The notes under the pieces were generated by a model, which had not been told where the DNA came from, did not search any database, and was given only the letters and a program-made list of their open reading frames with translations. A DNA stretch of 64,000 bases from Bifidobacterium thermophilum DSM 20210 (GTDB taxonomy: Bacteria; Actinomycetota; Actinomycetes; Actinomycetales; Bifidobacteriaceae), in the NCBI GenBank assembly GCA_000771265.1, contig JDUB01000014.1, positions 1 through 64,000 on the forward strand, given 5' to 3'. Both the position numbers and the translations under genes were made by a program. Position 1 is the first letter of the stretch; every line of letters starts with the position of its first letter. Positions 17,086 through 26,230 of the stretch are shown one piece after another.

Positions 17086-17982
17086 TCAGCCCTTGACTGC
17101 GCCCGACATGGACTCCTGGTAGAAGCGCTGCATGACGATGAACAGAATCGCAATCGGAATGGAGACGCACACTGCGCCGGCGGCGAAGCGGGCGTACCAC
17201 TGATTGATGTATTCCTTCTGCAGCATCTGCCACAGACCCAGGGCGACGGTGAAGTTGTCCTGGGTACGGGCGATTGCCTTCGCCATGACGAAGTCAAGCC
17301 ACGGGGTCAGGAAGCCGATAATCGCCTGGTATACAATCATGGGCTTGCAGATCGGGATGATGATCTTGGTGAACACCTGCCACTTGGTGCAGCCGTCCAG
17401 GTAGGCGGCCTCGTCGAGCGACATCGGGATGGTGTCCATGTAACCCTTCATGACGTAGAAGCCTGCGCCTGAACCTGCCGAGTAGACGAGGATCAGGGCG
17501 ATGATCACGAATCCACCTTCCGTCAGGCCGAACGCCTTGAGGATGAAGTAGACCGCGATGACGGCCATGATGGACGGGAACATGCCCAGGATGAGGGCGA
17601 TGTTCATGAAGGTCTTACGTCCGCGGAAGCGCAGACGGGACATGCAGAAGGACACGGACAGCACGAAGAACAGCGAGATGATGCACACGAAGATGGCGAT
17701 GACCAGCGTGTTGAGGAACATGCGCGGGAAGTTCATCACGTCGGTTTCCGTGAACAGCTGCACGTAGTTGTGGAACGTGTACTTCGTCGGGAAGAACGTG
17801 CTCTGGTACGGCTGTGTGTTCTTGTTGAAGCTTTCGAGGAACACCCACACGATCGGCATGAGCCAGATGACGGCCATGACGGTCAGGAAGATGTAAGCGA
17901 CGACATCGCCGGCGATACGGCGCTTGTACGAATTACCCTTGGCCTTCTTGGCGATTGTGGTGTCAGAAGTTGGATTACTCAC
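17086..17982 (-). CDS. malG: Maltose/maltodextrin ABC permease, MalG-like
   Basis: 298-residue membrane permease with six TM segments. The EAA loop reads LDEAAYLDGCTKWQVFTKIIIPICKP and the C-terminus RFYQESMSGAVKG is strongly MalG-like. It overlaps the malF gene by four bases (ATGA). The position between malF and pullulanase, and the nearby GH13/GH77 genes, argue for maltodextrin. The name is by family and context. Confidence 0.93.
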   Translation of the reverse strand: MSNPTSDTTIAKKAKGNSYKRRIAGDVVAYIFLTVMAVIWLMPIVWVFLESFNKNTQPYQSTFFPTKYTFHNYVQLFTETDVMNFPRMFLNTLVIAIFVCIISLFFVLSVSFCMSRLRFRGRKTFMNIALILGMFPSIMAVIAVYFILKAFGLTEGGFVIIALILVYSAGSGAGFYVMKGYMDTIPMSLDEAAYLDGCTKWQVFTKIIIPICKPMIVYQAIIGFLTPWLDFVMAKAIARTQDNFTVALGLWQMLQKEYINQWYARFAAGAVCVSIPIAILFIVMQRFYQESMSGAVKG

Positions 17983-19385
17983 CGGAAGCCCTCCTCATTC
18001 TTGTACGAACCGGAGCTGCGGTAGGTCAGCAGCGAGACCACGGCAAGGACGATGAACGTCATGATGCCGATGACCGCACCCAGGTTGTAGTTGTTCTTGT
18101 CGACCGTCAGCTTGTACAGCCAGGTGATCAGCAAATCGGTCTTGCCTGCGGACGCGCCGACCGGTGTCGGTTCGCCGCCTGTGAGCAGGTAGATCACGTT
18201 GAAGTTGTTCACGTTGCCCGTGAAGGTGGTGATCAGGTACGGTGTGAGCACGAAGAAGATGTACGGCATGGTCACGTTGCAGAACCGCTGCCACCAGTTG
18301 GCGCCATCGATTTCAGCCGCCTCGTACAGTTCGGTCGGCACGTTCTGGAGAATACCGGTGATCTGCATGATGGTGTACGGAATACCGATCCACAGGTTGA
18401 TTACGATAACCGTGACGCGGGCCCATGTGGCGTTCGACAGCCACGGCAGCGGGCCGCTGATCCAACCCCAGCTTTCCAGCAAGCGGTTGATCGCGCCGTC
18501 ACGCTGGAGCATGGTGTGCATAACCAGCAGGGATACGAACTGCGGCACTGCGATAGACATCGAGAAGCATGCACGCCAGAAGGCCTTGCCCTTGATGGTC
18601 TTGCGCTCGATGATCATGGCCATGAACATACCGAGGAAGAAGTTCAGGAAGGTGGCGAAGAACGCCCAGATCAGCGTCCATGCGAGCACCGAGAAGAACA
18701 GCTTGGCGTTCACGTCGCCGCCGCTGTTGCCGAACACGGTGCCGAAGTTCTTCAGGCCTACCCAGGAGAACAGAACCGTATGGTTCTGGTCGTAGCTGGT
18801 GAATGCCATGGAGATCATGAACACCAGCGGCAGGATGGTGAAGACCACGATGCCCAGGGTCGGCAGGAACATCAGGCCGACATGCGCGTTCTGGTCAAAC
18901 AGGGAACGCAGATCCTGACCGATGGTGTTCGGACGCTCGCCGTTCTTGATGGCGACCTGCGCCTTGTACGCGCTGCGCAGGGACAGGGAGGCAAGCAGGA
19001 TGAGCAGAATGACGACGAACACGCTCATTACGCCGTACAACAGGATGATGACCGAGTTGTCGCCGGCCTGGTAGACCCAGAAGCCGTTGACCTTGACCTT
19101 GGTCTGCTTGGCGGTGCCCAGTGTCGTGAGCTTGCCCAGATAGGTGCCGCCTTTGTCGATCAGGTACAAGATGATGAGCACTTCACCGGCAAGGAACGCC
19201 AGGCCCTTGACAATCTGCTTGCGGGCAAGGTCGCCGAGACCGAAGATGAAGAGTGAGAGGCGTGTCAGGGCATCCCCGTTCTTCCACGCCTGGGAGAATC
19301 TGTATGGTGACGGCTGAAGACCATCAGAGTTGCTGCGCTTACGCTTGCGCACTCTGCGTCTCGCCGCGGCTGTCGCAGTTGTCAT
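17979..19385 (-). CDS. malF: Maltose/maltodextrin ABC permease, MalF-like
   Basis: 468 residues, longer than the plain six-TM subunits: there are two extra N-terminal TM segments and a soluble stretch before the core, as in Firmicute and actinobacterial MalF/GanP proteins. The EAA loop is YEAAEIDGANWWQRFCNVTMPYIF. The N-terminus is strongly basic (RRRVRKRKR). A GAAAGG site precedes the ATG. It lies just downstream of a strong hairpin that separates it from malE, so it probably depends on read-through from the malE promoter. Confidence 0.93.
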   Translation of the reverse strand: MTTATAAARRRVRKRKRSNSDGLQPSPYRFSQAWKNGDALTRLSLFIFGLGDLARKQIVKGLAFLAGEVLIILYLIDKGGTYLGKLTTLGTAKQTKVKVNGFWVYQAGDNSVIILLYGVMSVFVVILLILLASLSLRSAYKAQVAIKNGERPNTIGQDLRSLFDQNAHVGLMFLPTLGIVVFTILPLVFMISMAFTSYDQNHTVLFSWVGLKNFGTVFGNSGGDVNAKLFFSVLAWTLIWAFFATFLNFFLGMFMAMIIERKTIKGKAFWRACFSMSIAVPQFVSLLVMHTMLQRDGAINRLLESWGWISGPLPWLSNATWARVTVIVINLWIGIPYTIMQITGILQNVPTELYEAAEIDGANWWQRFCNVTMPYIFFVLTPYLITTFTGNVNNFNVIYLLTGGEPTPVGASAGKTDLLITWLYKLTVDKNNYNLGAVIGIMTFIVLAVVSLLTYRSSGSYKNEEGFR

Positions 19386-19419
19386 GCGGACGACCTTTCG
19401 ATTGTTTGATGGTTATATG

Positions 19420-19460
19420 CAAGACGCCCCGCCCCGCAAAGCCGGGGGCGGGGCGTCTTG
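19420..19460 (-). terminator. Strong hairpin between malE and malF
   Basis: Perfect 16-bp stem (19420-19435 with 19445-19460), nine-base loop, then only a few T residues. It probably gives partial termination or protects the malE 3' end, so that binding protein is made in excess over permeases. Confidence 0.7.
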
Positions 19461-19496
19461 CAGACACTGTTACATTATTCGCTTACGCGAGCCTGC

Positions 19497-20759
19497 TCAC
19501 TTGGAGCTGCTGGTGGAAGCGATGTTCTTGTAGCCGTCGAGCCAAGCCTGAGCCTTCGCCTGAGCGTTGCCAGCGTTCACATCGCCGTTGACGATGGCGG
19601 TGCCGAAGGTCTTGCATGGATCCCAGAAGTTGCCCATCGCGGCGATGGTCGGCTGCAGGATCGAGGTGTTCGCGATGGTGTCGTTCTGAGCCACGGCAGC
19701 CGGATCGTTCTTGTAGGTCGAAGCCAGGGACTTGTCGGTCGGGACAATCTGACGCATGGTGTAGTGGGCCTTCTGAGCCTCGGTGGAGCCGAGGTAGGTG
19801 GCGAACTCAGCAGCAGCCTGCGGAGCCTTGGAATTCGGATTGTAGCCAATGGCCTTGGAACCGTAGAACGCCTTCATCTGGTAGGTTTCGCCACCGGAGG
19901 TGGTGAAGGAAGGCAGCTGGGCTGCGGCGTAGTTGTCACCGAGGGCCTTCTTCACGTCAGAAGCGGACCAGGTGCCGGAGAAGATGGCGTCCACGGTGCC
20001 GTTCTGCAGAGCAGCGAGGCCAGCGCCCTCGTCGTTGTCCACGACGAAGTTCGGGTTCTTGACCAGATCAACGAGGTACTTGGTGACGTCGGTCGCGGCG
20101 GCGGAATCCATCTTCACGCCATCCTTGGCGGTGGCGCCGTCCTTGCCGAACAGGGTCATGCCAGCGCCGGTGTAGAAGGCCGGCAGATACCAGGAGTTAC
20201 CGAGGTTGAAGGAAACCTTGCCCTTCTGGAGCATGGTGTCGAGGGACTTGATGTCGTCAGACGAGAACTTGGACTTGTTGTAGAACATGAAGTAGGTGTT
20301 GCCGGTGAACGGAACGCCGTAAATCTTGCCATCGGTGCCGGTGACGGACTTGATGACAGCCTCATCGTCCTGCTTCTTGATCTGTGCCTTGGCGTCGTCG
20401 GAAACCTCGCCGATTGCCTGGGCATCGATCAGGGTGCCGAGCTGATCGTTCGAGAACATGTAGACATCGGCTGCGGCGGACGGATCCTGCTTGACGGTCG
20501 TGCCTGCGTCACCTTCGGAGACCACTGCGTTCTTCCACGTGATCTTGTACTCCGGGTGAGCCTTCTCGAACTGCTTTTCCATGGTGGGCAGCCAGGAGTT
20601 GGACTTCGCCTGATCCTCGGACGGGCCCCACACGGTCAGCTTGATTGCCTGGGTGCTCTTCGCTGCAGTGCCGCCATTGTTGCTGGAACCGCAGGCGCTC
20701 GCTCCGAGCAGCATCGCCACAGCGGCGGTGACGCCCAGAATCTTCTTCATGTATGTCAT
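19497..20759 (-). CDS. malE: Maltose/maltodextrin-binding lipoprotein, MalE-like
   Basis: 420-residue surface lipoprotein. The signal peptide ends in the lipobox LGASAC with a Ser/Asn/Gly linker after it. The mature part reads IKLTVWGPSEDQ at its start, a MalE-type opening, and has the GVPFTGNTYFMFYNKSKF hinge region. A TAGGAGGTC site six bases upstream supports the first ATG; MKKILG three codons later is possible. Its promoter carries an operator. It should deliver malto-oligosaccharides to MalFG; the ATPase is not encoded here. Confidence 0.94.
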   Translation of the reverse strand: MTYMKKILGVTAAVAMLLGASACGSSNNGGTAAKSTQAIKLTVWGPSEDQAKSNSWLPTMEKQFEKAHPEYKITWKNAVVSEGDAGTTVKQDPSAAADVYMFSNDQLGTLIDAQAIGEVSDDAKAQIKKQDDEAVIKSVTGTDGKIYGVPFTGNTYFMFYNKSKFSSDDIKSLDTMLQKGKVSFNLGNSWYLPAFYTGAGMTLFGKDGATAKDGVKMDSAAATDVTKYLVDLVKNPNFVVDNDEGAGLAALQNGTVDAIFSGTWSASDVKKALGDNYAAAQLPSFTTSGGETYQMKAFYGSKAIGYNPNSKAPQAAAEFATYLGSTEAQKAHYTMRQIVPTDKSLASTYKNDPAAVAQNDTIANTSILQPTIAAMGNFWDPCKTFGTAIVNGDVNAGNAQAKAQAWLDGYKNIASTSSSK

Positions 20760-20915
20760 CCTTGACCTCCTAAAATTCCGCCCCGCTTTCGCGGAGCGAG
20801 TGTGTTTTCAGTGCAGCGGTCCGCACCCGGCCTCCTGCCCCTTCAGGCTATCTGACCGGATGCACGCCCGCTCACCGAAGTGGGCGGATTGTTGCGTACC
20901 TCCGAACCAACCAAC

Positions 20916-20945
20916 AGTATACATGGATTTGCATACGTTCGCAAA
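20916..20945 (-). promoter_or_regulatory. malE promoter with overlapping LacI-type operator
   Basis: On the minus strand: TTGCGA (20939-20944), 17-bp spacer, TATACT (20916-20921). The near-perfect palindrome TTTGCATACGTTCGCAAA (20928-20945) covers -35 and spacer. A second ATGCAAAT half-site follows at 20951-20958. Confidence 0.7.
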
Positions 20946-21006
20946 AAACGATGCAAATTTCACGGTTTCGCGTGTCTTTTTGCGGTGGTGACCCGGCGAA
21001 ATGATT

Positions 21007-21035
21007 TTGGTACAGCGGTTACGGGTTGATATTAT
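21007..21035 (+). promoter_or_regulatory. Candidate promoter of the GH13 alpha-glucosidase gene
   Basis: TTGGTA (21007-21012), 17-bp spacer, TATTAT (21030-21035). AGCGTTTGC at 21100-21108 downstream resembles an operator half-site. Confidence 0.5.
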
Positions 21036-21261
21036 GCGGTTTTGACTCCTTCTGAGATGTCTGCACCGTCTGCGAGTGTCGAAGTGCATCTCGTGTGCTA
21101 GCGTTTGCTGAACTGCTGAACACAGTGGTGCAACAGACACAGACGGGTGCGTGCTGGTAAGGCGCATCCCCAAGCGTGCGCAGCGTCGCATACGCGGCAT
21201 CCGCCCTTGTGCCGGCAAGACAGACAGGCCGGACGGCGGAAGTCAGAAAGAAGGGAACGAC

Positions 21262-22872
21262 ATGACGACAACATTCACGCGGCCGGCATGGCTGGATACG
21301 GCCGTGTTCTACGAAATCTACCCGCAGAGTTTCTGCGACACGAACGGCGACGGCATCGGCGACATTCCCGGCATCACCGGCAAGCTCGACTACATCGCCT
21401 CGCTGGGGTGCAACGCGTTATGGATCAACCCCTGCTATGACTCGCCTTTCAAGGACGCCGGGTATGACGTGCGCGACTACCGCAAGGTTGCCCCGCGCTA
21501 CGGTACCAACGACGATCTGGTCGAGCTGTTCCGCCAGGCGCATGCGCGAGGCATCCACGTGCTGCTCGATCTTGTGCCCGGGCACACCAGCGAGGAGCAT
21601 CCGTGGTTCAAAGAAAGCCAGCGCGCCGAACGCAACGAGTACTCCGACCGCTACATCTGGACCGACAGCGCGTTCGAAGGTTACTCGATGCCGTTCATCG
21701 GCGGGGAAAGCGAACGCAACGCCACATATATCCTGAACTTCTTCAAATGCCAGCCTGCACTGAACTACGGCTTTGCGAAGCGTGACCGGCGGTGGCAGTC
21801 CTCCACCGATTCGGCCGCGGCGAAGGCTACGAGGGACGCGATGGTGGACGTCATGCGCTTCTGGCTTGGGCTCGGCTGCGACGGGTTCCGCGTCGATATG
21901 GCGAACTCGCTGGTCAAAAACGACGGTGAGGACAAGCCGGAGACTATCAAGGCATGGCAGGAGATGCTCGGCACCATCAAATCCGAATTCCCACAGGCGG
22001 CTTTCGTCTCCGAGTGGGGCGTGCCCGAACAGGCCCTGGAAGCCGGTTTCGATATGGACTTCTACCTCGACTGGCGTTTCGGCGGCAATCCGAACGGCTA
22101 CAACCTGCTCGCGCGGAACACGGATAATGCGCTCGACACCGCGGACGACCACAGCTATTTCAGCGCCGAGGGCGGCGGAAGCGTGCAGGAGTTCCTCAGC
22201 CAGTACATCCCGCAGTATCAGGCGATCCGCGGCAAAGGGTATTTCTGCTTCATCACCTGCAACCACGACACGCCGCGTCTCGCGCCGCGTCTGACCAAAC
22301 GTGAGCAGCAGGTGGCGTTCGGTATGTTCCTGACCATGCCGGGCGTGCCGTTCATCTATTACGGCGACGAAATCGGCATGCGCTACCGCGATCTGCCGAC
22401 CAAGGAAGGCGGGTACGCGCGCACCGGCAGCCGTACGCCCATGCAGTGGGACAGGTCGAAGAACATGGGATTCTCCAGCGCGGACTCGGATTCGCTCTAC
22501 CTGCCGGTCGACCCGGCTGAGGATGCGCCGAACGTGGCCGAACAGGAGCGGGAGACCGATTCCATGCTCGCATGGGTGCGCGCTCTGCTGTCGTTGCGTG
22601 CCGACCATCGCGCGCTGCGGGCCAAGGCGCCGCTCGTCGTGCTCGCCCAACCCGAGCAGGGGCGGTCCTTCGCGTACTCGCGGGTGGCGGAAGACGGCTC
22701 GGAGCGTCTGGTCGTCGCGATGAACCCGGGCCTGAATACCGAAACGATCACCGTCCCCGCGCAAGGCGACAAGGCCAATGACCCGACCGTGCTGCTGTGC
22801 CTGGGCAATGCGCAGGCACATGGCAGCGAAGTGACCTTGGGACCGCAGAGTTTCGTGATTGTACACGTGTGA
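21262..22872 (+). CDS. GH13 alpha-glucosidase
   Basis: 536-residue cytosolic glycosidase that should release glucose from alpha-glucosides such as maltose or short dextrins. GH13 regions in order: DLVPGHTS, GFRVDMANS with the nucleophile Asp, FVSEWGVP with the acid/base Glu and CNHDTPR with the transition-state Asp. The calcium-type loop DTNGDGIGDIPGI near the N-terminus is typical of the oligo-1,6-glucosidase/alpha-glucosidase branch. A GAAGGGAACGAC site precedes the ATG at 21262. It is divergent from malE, and the gap holds promoters and operators for both. Specificity (alpha-1,4 or alpha-1,6) cannot be settled. Confidence 0.92.
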   Translation: MTTTFTRPAWLDTAVFYEIYPQSFCDTNGDGIGDIPGITGKLDYIASLGCNALWINPCYDSPFKDAGYDVRDYRKVAPRYGTNDDLVELFRQAHARGIHVLLDLVPGHTSEEHPWFKESQRAERNEYSDRYIWTDSAFEGYSMPFIGGESERNATYILNFFKCQPALNYGFAKRDRRWQSSTDSAAAKATRDAMVDVMRFWLGLGCDGFRVDMANSLVKNDGEDKPETIKAWQEMLGTIKSEFPQAAFVSEWGVPEQALEAGFDMDFYLDWRFGGNPNGYNLLARNTDNALDTADDHSYFSAEGGGSVQEFLSQYIPQYQAIRGKGYFCFITCNHDTPRLAPRLTKREQQVAFGMFLTMPGVPFIYYGDEIGMRYRDLPTKEGGYARTGSRTPMQWDRSKNMGFSSADSDSLYLPVDPAEDAPNVAEQERETDSMLAWVRALLSLRADHRALRAKAPLVVLAQPEQGRSFAYSRVAEDGSERLVVAMNPGLNTETITVPAQGDKANDPTVLLCLGNAQAHGSEVTLGPQSFVIVHV

Positions 22873-22937
22873 CGGTTGCCTGGTTGTTTGCGACCGTTCG
22901 GCCGTTATTGGCCGTTTGTTCGTTTGATCGTCCGATT

Positions 22938-23040
22938 GCGGGCGGATGCGCAGGTCCCGGCGGTATGCCGCACGGTTCGGCTAGTGTTCCAGCGTGGTCT
23001 GGTGCATGGTGCCGTTCAGGCCTAATGGGCATCCGCCCGC
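22938..23040. repeat. Long-range 12-bp inverted repeat
   Basis: GCGGGCGGATGC (22938-22949) and GCATCCGCCCGC (23029-23040) are perfect complements 79 bases apart, enclosing smaller stems (for example GCGG-TAT-CCGC). The rest of the 22873-23194 gap shows no gene. Confidence 0.5.
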
Positions 23041-23194
23041 CGTCATTCCGCAAAACCGCTCATATGCGCGTCATGGCATCATTGTTTTGCGTACAATGGC
23101 AGGAAAACCGGTTGAATTGAAGCGGGCCGTCATGACGTCCGTCATCTGGTGGGTACTGCAAAGCACATGATTTGGAGGAGCGAGGAGCGTGACT

Positions 23195-23938
23195 ATGCGA
23201 TACGAGGTGGTGCTATTCGACCTGTACGGGACATTGATCGACATTCACACGGACGAACAGGCGACGAAGCCGTGGCAGGAGTTGTGGGAGTTCCTCGATG
23301 CCACGGGCGCCCATTATGATGACGCTGCCCATCTGAAGGCGAGTTTCGACCAGCTCAATGCGGTCAATGTACAGGAAGCGCGCAAGGGCGCGGAACACCC
23401 CGATTGGGTGGAGCCTGACGTGTTGCCGGTCTTCCAGCGCTTGTATGCGGCCGGCGGTTCGATGGCTTCGCCGCAGCTCGCGGCGAAGGCAGCGTGGGTG
23501 TTCCGCAAGGCCAGCACCAGCAAGTTCGGTCTGTACCCCGGCGCTCTCGAGATGCTCGGCAAACTGCGCGAAGCCGGCATCCGCACCGTGCTCGCCAGCA
23601 ACGCGCAGGCCTGCTACACGCGTCCTGAAATCGAGGCGACCGGATTGAACAAGGCCCTCGACCGCATCGTCATCTCCAGCGAGGAAGGCATGCGCAAGCC
23701 GTCGCCGAAGTTCTTCCTGCGCGCGTTGGAATACGAGTACACGACACCTGATCGCGCGCTGATGGTCGGTAACGAGGAGCGGTGTGACATCCAGGGTGCC
23801 GCCTCTGCAGGCATCGACGGGGTCTACTTGCACACCGCAATTTCACGGCAGGACGATCCTGAAATCTGCGAACAGGCGGTGCTTTCCCTCAACGGCGCCG
23901 ATTACGACGCGCTGACCGCTTTTGTGCTCGGCGAGTGA
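23195..23938 (+). CDS. HAD-superfamily hydrolase
   Basis: 247-residue phosphatase-like protein, subfamily I. Motif I is FDLYGTLIDI with the nucleophile Asp, motif II LASNA, motif III the Lys of MRKPSPKFF, and motif IV VGNEERCDIQGA. A four-helix cap sits between motifs I and II. Start: GAGGAG six bases before ATG 23195 fits well; GTG 23189 with GGAGGAG further up is an alternative that adds two residues. The substrate is unknown. Confidence 0.88.
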   Translation: MRYEVVLFDLYGTLIDIHTDEQATKPWQELWEFLDATGAHYDDAAHLKASFDQLNAVNVQEARKGAEHPDWVEPDVLPVFQRLYAAGGSMASPQLAAKAAWVFRKASTSKFGLYPGALEMLGKLREAGIRTVLASNAQACYTRPEIEATGLNKALDRIVISSEEGMRKPSPKFFLRALEYEYTTPDRALMVGNEERCDIQGAASAGIDGVYLHTAISRQDDPEICEQAVLSLNGADYDALTAFVLGE

Positions 23939-24068
23939 AAACACCGCATCTGCAGGCGGCCTCCAGTACTGTATGGGATAATGTCCCCCAGTTGCCGGCG
24001 GCCGCGGCATTCAGGTCACGCCGCCGGAGTCATGGACACGACTGACGGATAGGTGGTGCAAACCGGAT

Positions 24069-24854
24069 ATGGAAGACACCGTGACGGACGAATACGCGGA
24101 CAATCAGGCGGCGCGCGGAGGGCGTAACCGCCGGCGGGGAATGACGACATTCCGCGTGAAAACCGTCGGGTGGCTGTTTGTGCTTCTCGCCACCATCGGC
24201 ACGACCATTCTGCCGTCCATGCTCGGGTATCAGCCCGGATCAGACGACATGGTCGCGATGACGGTTCTGGTCATCTGCGAAGTGGTCTCCTGGACCGCCG
24301 TGCCGCTGTACTCGTGGCTGCTGGTGCAGGGGTATCGCCACACGCATAGCGTCATGCAATACGGGATACGTCTGCTGGCGCTCGCCATCATCTCCGAAGT
24401 TCCATACGATATGGCGACATCCGGCAAAGTCTGGGATATGAACTCGCAGAACCCGGTGTTCGCGCTGGTGATTGCGCTGATTGTGATCGCGGCGGTCGAC
24501 TGGGTGCGCGAGAACCTACAAGGTGTGGCGAAATGGGCTGCCATCGTGCTGGTTGCCGTCGCAGGGCTCGCCTGGGCGCTGCTCCTGCATGTCGGTCTGC
24601 GCCAAGGCATGTTCAACATGGGTGTGCTGCTCATCGGCATGGCGTTGGTGTTCTACGCGTTGGACGCGCACGAGAACACGATGATGATGACCGCAGGCGT
24701 GCTCGGGGCGGTGTTCTTCATCATGCCGGCGGTCGGCGTGGCGATGCTGCACACGCGGCGCGACGAACTGGGGTACGGCCATCCGTGGACGAAGTGGGTG
24801 TTCTACGCGTTGTACCCGGTGACGCTGCTGCTGTGCGCGCTGCCGGTGATGTGA
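24069..24854 (+). CDS. TraX-family membrane protein
   Basis: 261 residues, seven or eight TM segments after a basic N-terminus. The segment YGIRLLALAIISEVPYDMAT followed by QNPVFALVIALI matches the TraX family (SE-P-D then QN-x-F), named from an F-plasmid pilin acetylase but of unknown role in Gram-positives. No clear ribosome site precedes the ATG, so the start could be later, for example MTTFRVK at residue 25. It stands alone between a HAD gene and a convergent lacI gene. Confidence 0.75.
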   Translation: MEDTVTDEYADNQAARGGRNRRRGMTTFRVKTVGWLFVLLATIGTTILPSMLGYQPGSDDMVAMTVLVICEVVSWTAVPLYSWLLVQGYRHTHSVMQYGIRLLALAIISEVPYDMATSGKVWDMNSQNPVFALVIALIVIAAVDWVRENLQGVAKWAAIVLVAVAGLAWALLLHVGLRQGMFNMGVLLIGMALVFYALDAHENTMMMTAGVLGAVFFIMPAVGVAMLHTRRDELGYGHPWTKWVFYALYPVTLLLCALPVM

Positions 24855-24877
24855 ACCGCCGGTGATGTGAACCGCCG
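24846..24877. repeat. 16-bp tandem duplication across a stop codon
   Basis: GGTGATGTGAACCGCC occurs twice in a row; the first copy contains the stop codon of the TraX-like gene. Confidence 0.8.
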
Positions 24878-24890
24878 AGCTGCGTTGCCG

Positions 24891-25913
24891 TTACTTCTTG
24901 AACACGGCGTCCGACCCGCGCAGCACCAACTGGGGCTGTATCGTCTCGTGCGGGTTGTCCAACGGTTCGTCGGCGATGAGCTTGAGCGCCTTCATGGCGG
25001 CGTTCCGTCCCATATCGCGCGGATTTTGCCGCATGGTGGTCAGATTGATCGTGTCGGCGTACGGGCTGTCGTCGAAACCGATGATTGAGTAGTCCTTTGG
25101 CGTGAAGTGGCCGTAATGCTCGAGCTTGAGCACCAGCGGAATGGCCATCATGTCCATCTGGCAGCAGATGGCGTCCGGGAATTCGTCGAGCGCAAGCAGC
25201 GCCGTGAGCGCGGAATCGGCGAACTCACGGCCGCGGGGGACGGACAATACCTGCCATTGCAAGTCGTGATTGTGCTCGGCGGCCTTGCACGCGCGTATGA
25301 ATCCGCGCCCGCGGTCGTCGATGCTTGATGTGATGCCTTCGGCAGGTTCCGAGCACGTGTACACGATGTGACGGTGCCCGAGATTGATCAGATGCTGGGC
25401 AGCCATGAACATGCCTTCTTCGTCATTGATGCTGACGGAGGCGTCGAAATTCGAGGTGGACGGCGTGTTGATGCCGATGATCGGGACGTGGATGCGTTTG
25501 AGCTGTTCGACCTCGTAAGGGTCGATGGAGAACGAGTTGACGAATACGGCGTCGACGTTGCGACGGACCGGCAGAGTGGTGAAGAACTCCTTGCGGTTCT
25601 CGGCTGTGTCGATGTGCTGGAACAGGGAGATGTCATATCCGGCATCGTGAAGGATGTCGTTGATTCCGGCGAAGACTTCGGTGTTGAACCAGCTGGTGAT
25701 CTCCTCGTTCATCAGGAGCGCGACACGGTATGCCTGGCCGGTTTTCAGAGCGGTGGCGGAGCGGGAGATGTTGAAGTCCAGCTTGTCCGCGGCACTGAGC
25801 ACTTTCCGTCGGGTTCTCTCCGATACCAGCTCTGGGCGCGTGAAGGCGCGCGAAACCGTTGAGATGGATACTCCCGCCACTTTGGCGACATCTCGAATGC
25901 CAGCTTTTGCCAT
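24891..25913 (-). CDS. LacI-family transcriptional regulator (second copy)
   Basis: 340-residue repressor with HTH GIRDVAKVAGVSISTVSRAF, hinge ISRSATALKTGQA and sugar-binding domain. A close paralogue of the LacI at 7897-8919; the HTH and hinge are nearly the same, so cross-talk on operators is likely. An AGGGGCAGG site precedes the ATG. An operator covers its own -35 box, pointing to autoregulation. It probably also governs the malEFG/malQ/alpha-glucosidase promoters, which carry the same kind of site; which paralogue controls which promoter cannot be read from sequence. Confidence 0.93.
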   Translation of the reverse strand: MAKAGIRDVAKVAGVSISTVSRAFTRPELVSERTRRKVLSAADKLDFNISRSATALKTGQAYRVALLMNEEITSWFNTEVFAGINDILHDAGYDISLFQHIDTAENRKEFFTTLPVRRNVDAVFVNSFSIDPYEVEQLKRIHVPIIGINTPSTSNFDASVSINDEEGMFMAAQHLINLGHRHIVYTCSEPAEGITSSIDDRGRGFIRACKAAEHNHDLQWQVLSVPRGREFADSALTALLALDEFPDAICCQMDMMAIPLVLKLEHYGHFTPKDYSIIGFDDSPYADTINLTTMRQNPRDMGRNAAMKALKLIADEPLDNPHETIQPQLVLRGSDAVFKK

Positions 25914-25971
25914 TCCTGCCCCTTTGCTTCATGCTAGTGCCATCAAGATTCAACGCTGATTCCGTCTCGCT

Positions 25972-26009
25972 ATTATACAGCTGTTTCATAATATTTGCAA
26001 ACGTTGTCA
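25972..26009 (-). promoter_or_regulatory. Second lacI promoter with overlapping operator
   Basis: On the minus strand: TTGCAA (25995-26000), 17-bp spacer, TATAAT (25972-25977), a near-consensus promoter. The operator TTTGCAAACGTTGTCA (25994-26009) overlaps the -35 and matches 9190-9205 at 15 of 16 bases. Confidence 0.75.
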
Positions 26010-26230
26010 GCTTTCGGCGCCGATGGTTGCGTCACCATCTTTCAAAAATCGCGAGAAAGCACGAATTCTCTGAGAATTCACCAAGAGTTGGGATGCCCTT
26101 CGACTGTGCGAACGTTGCCCGATGCTTTGCCGACATAGCGTGCAACCGGAACGAAAACCGGTCCAGCAGCAATCGGTTTGCAGGTGAACGAACAGGAGCC
26201 TGCCGGTTTTCGTCGAGGAAAGGAATAGAA

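Noticed and set aside
21418-22866. Long open frame antisense to the alpha-glucosidase gene
   Set aside because: Shadow of a strong GH13 gene; the His/Arg/Val-rich product resembles no family.
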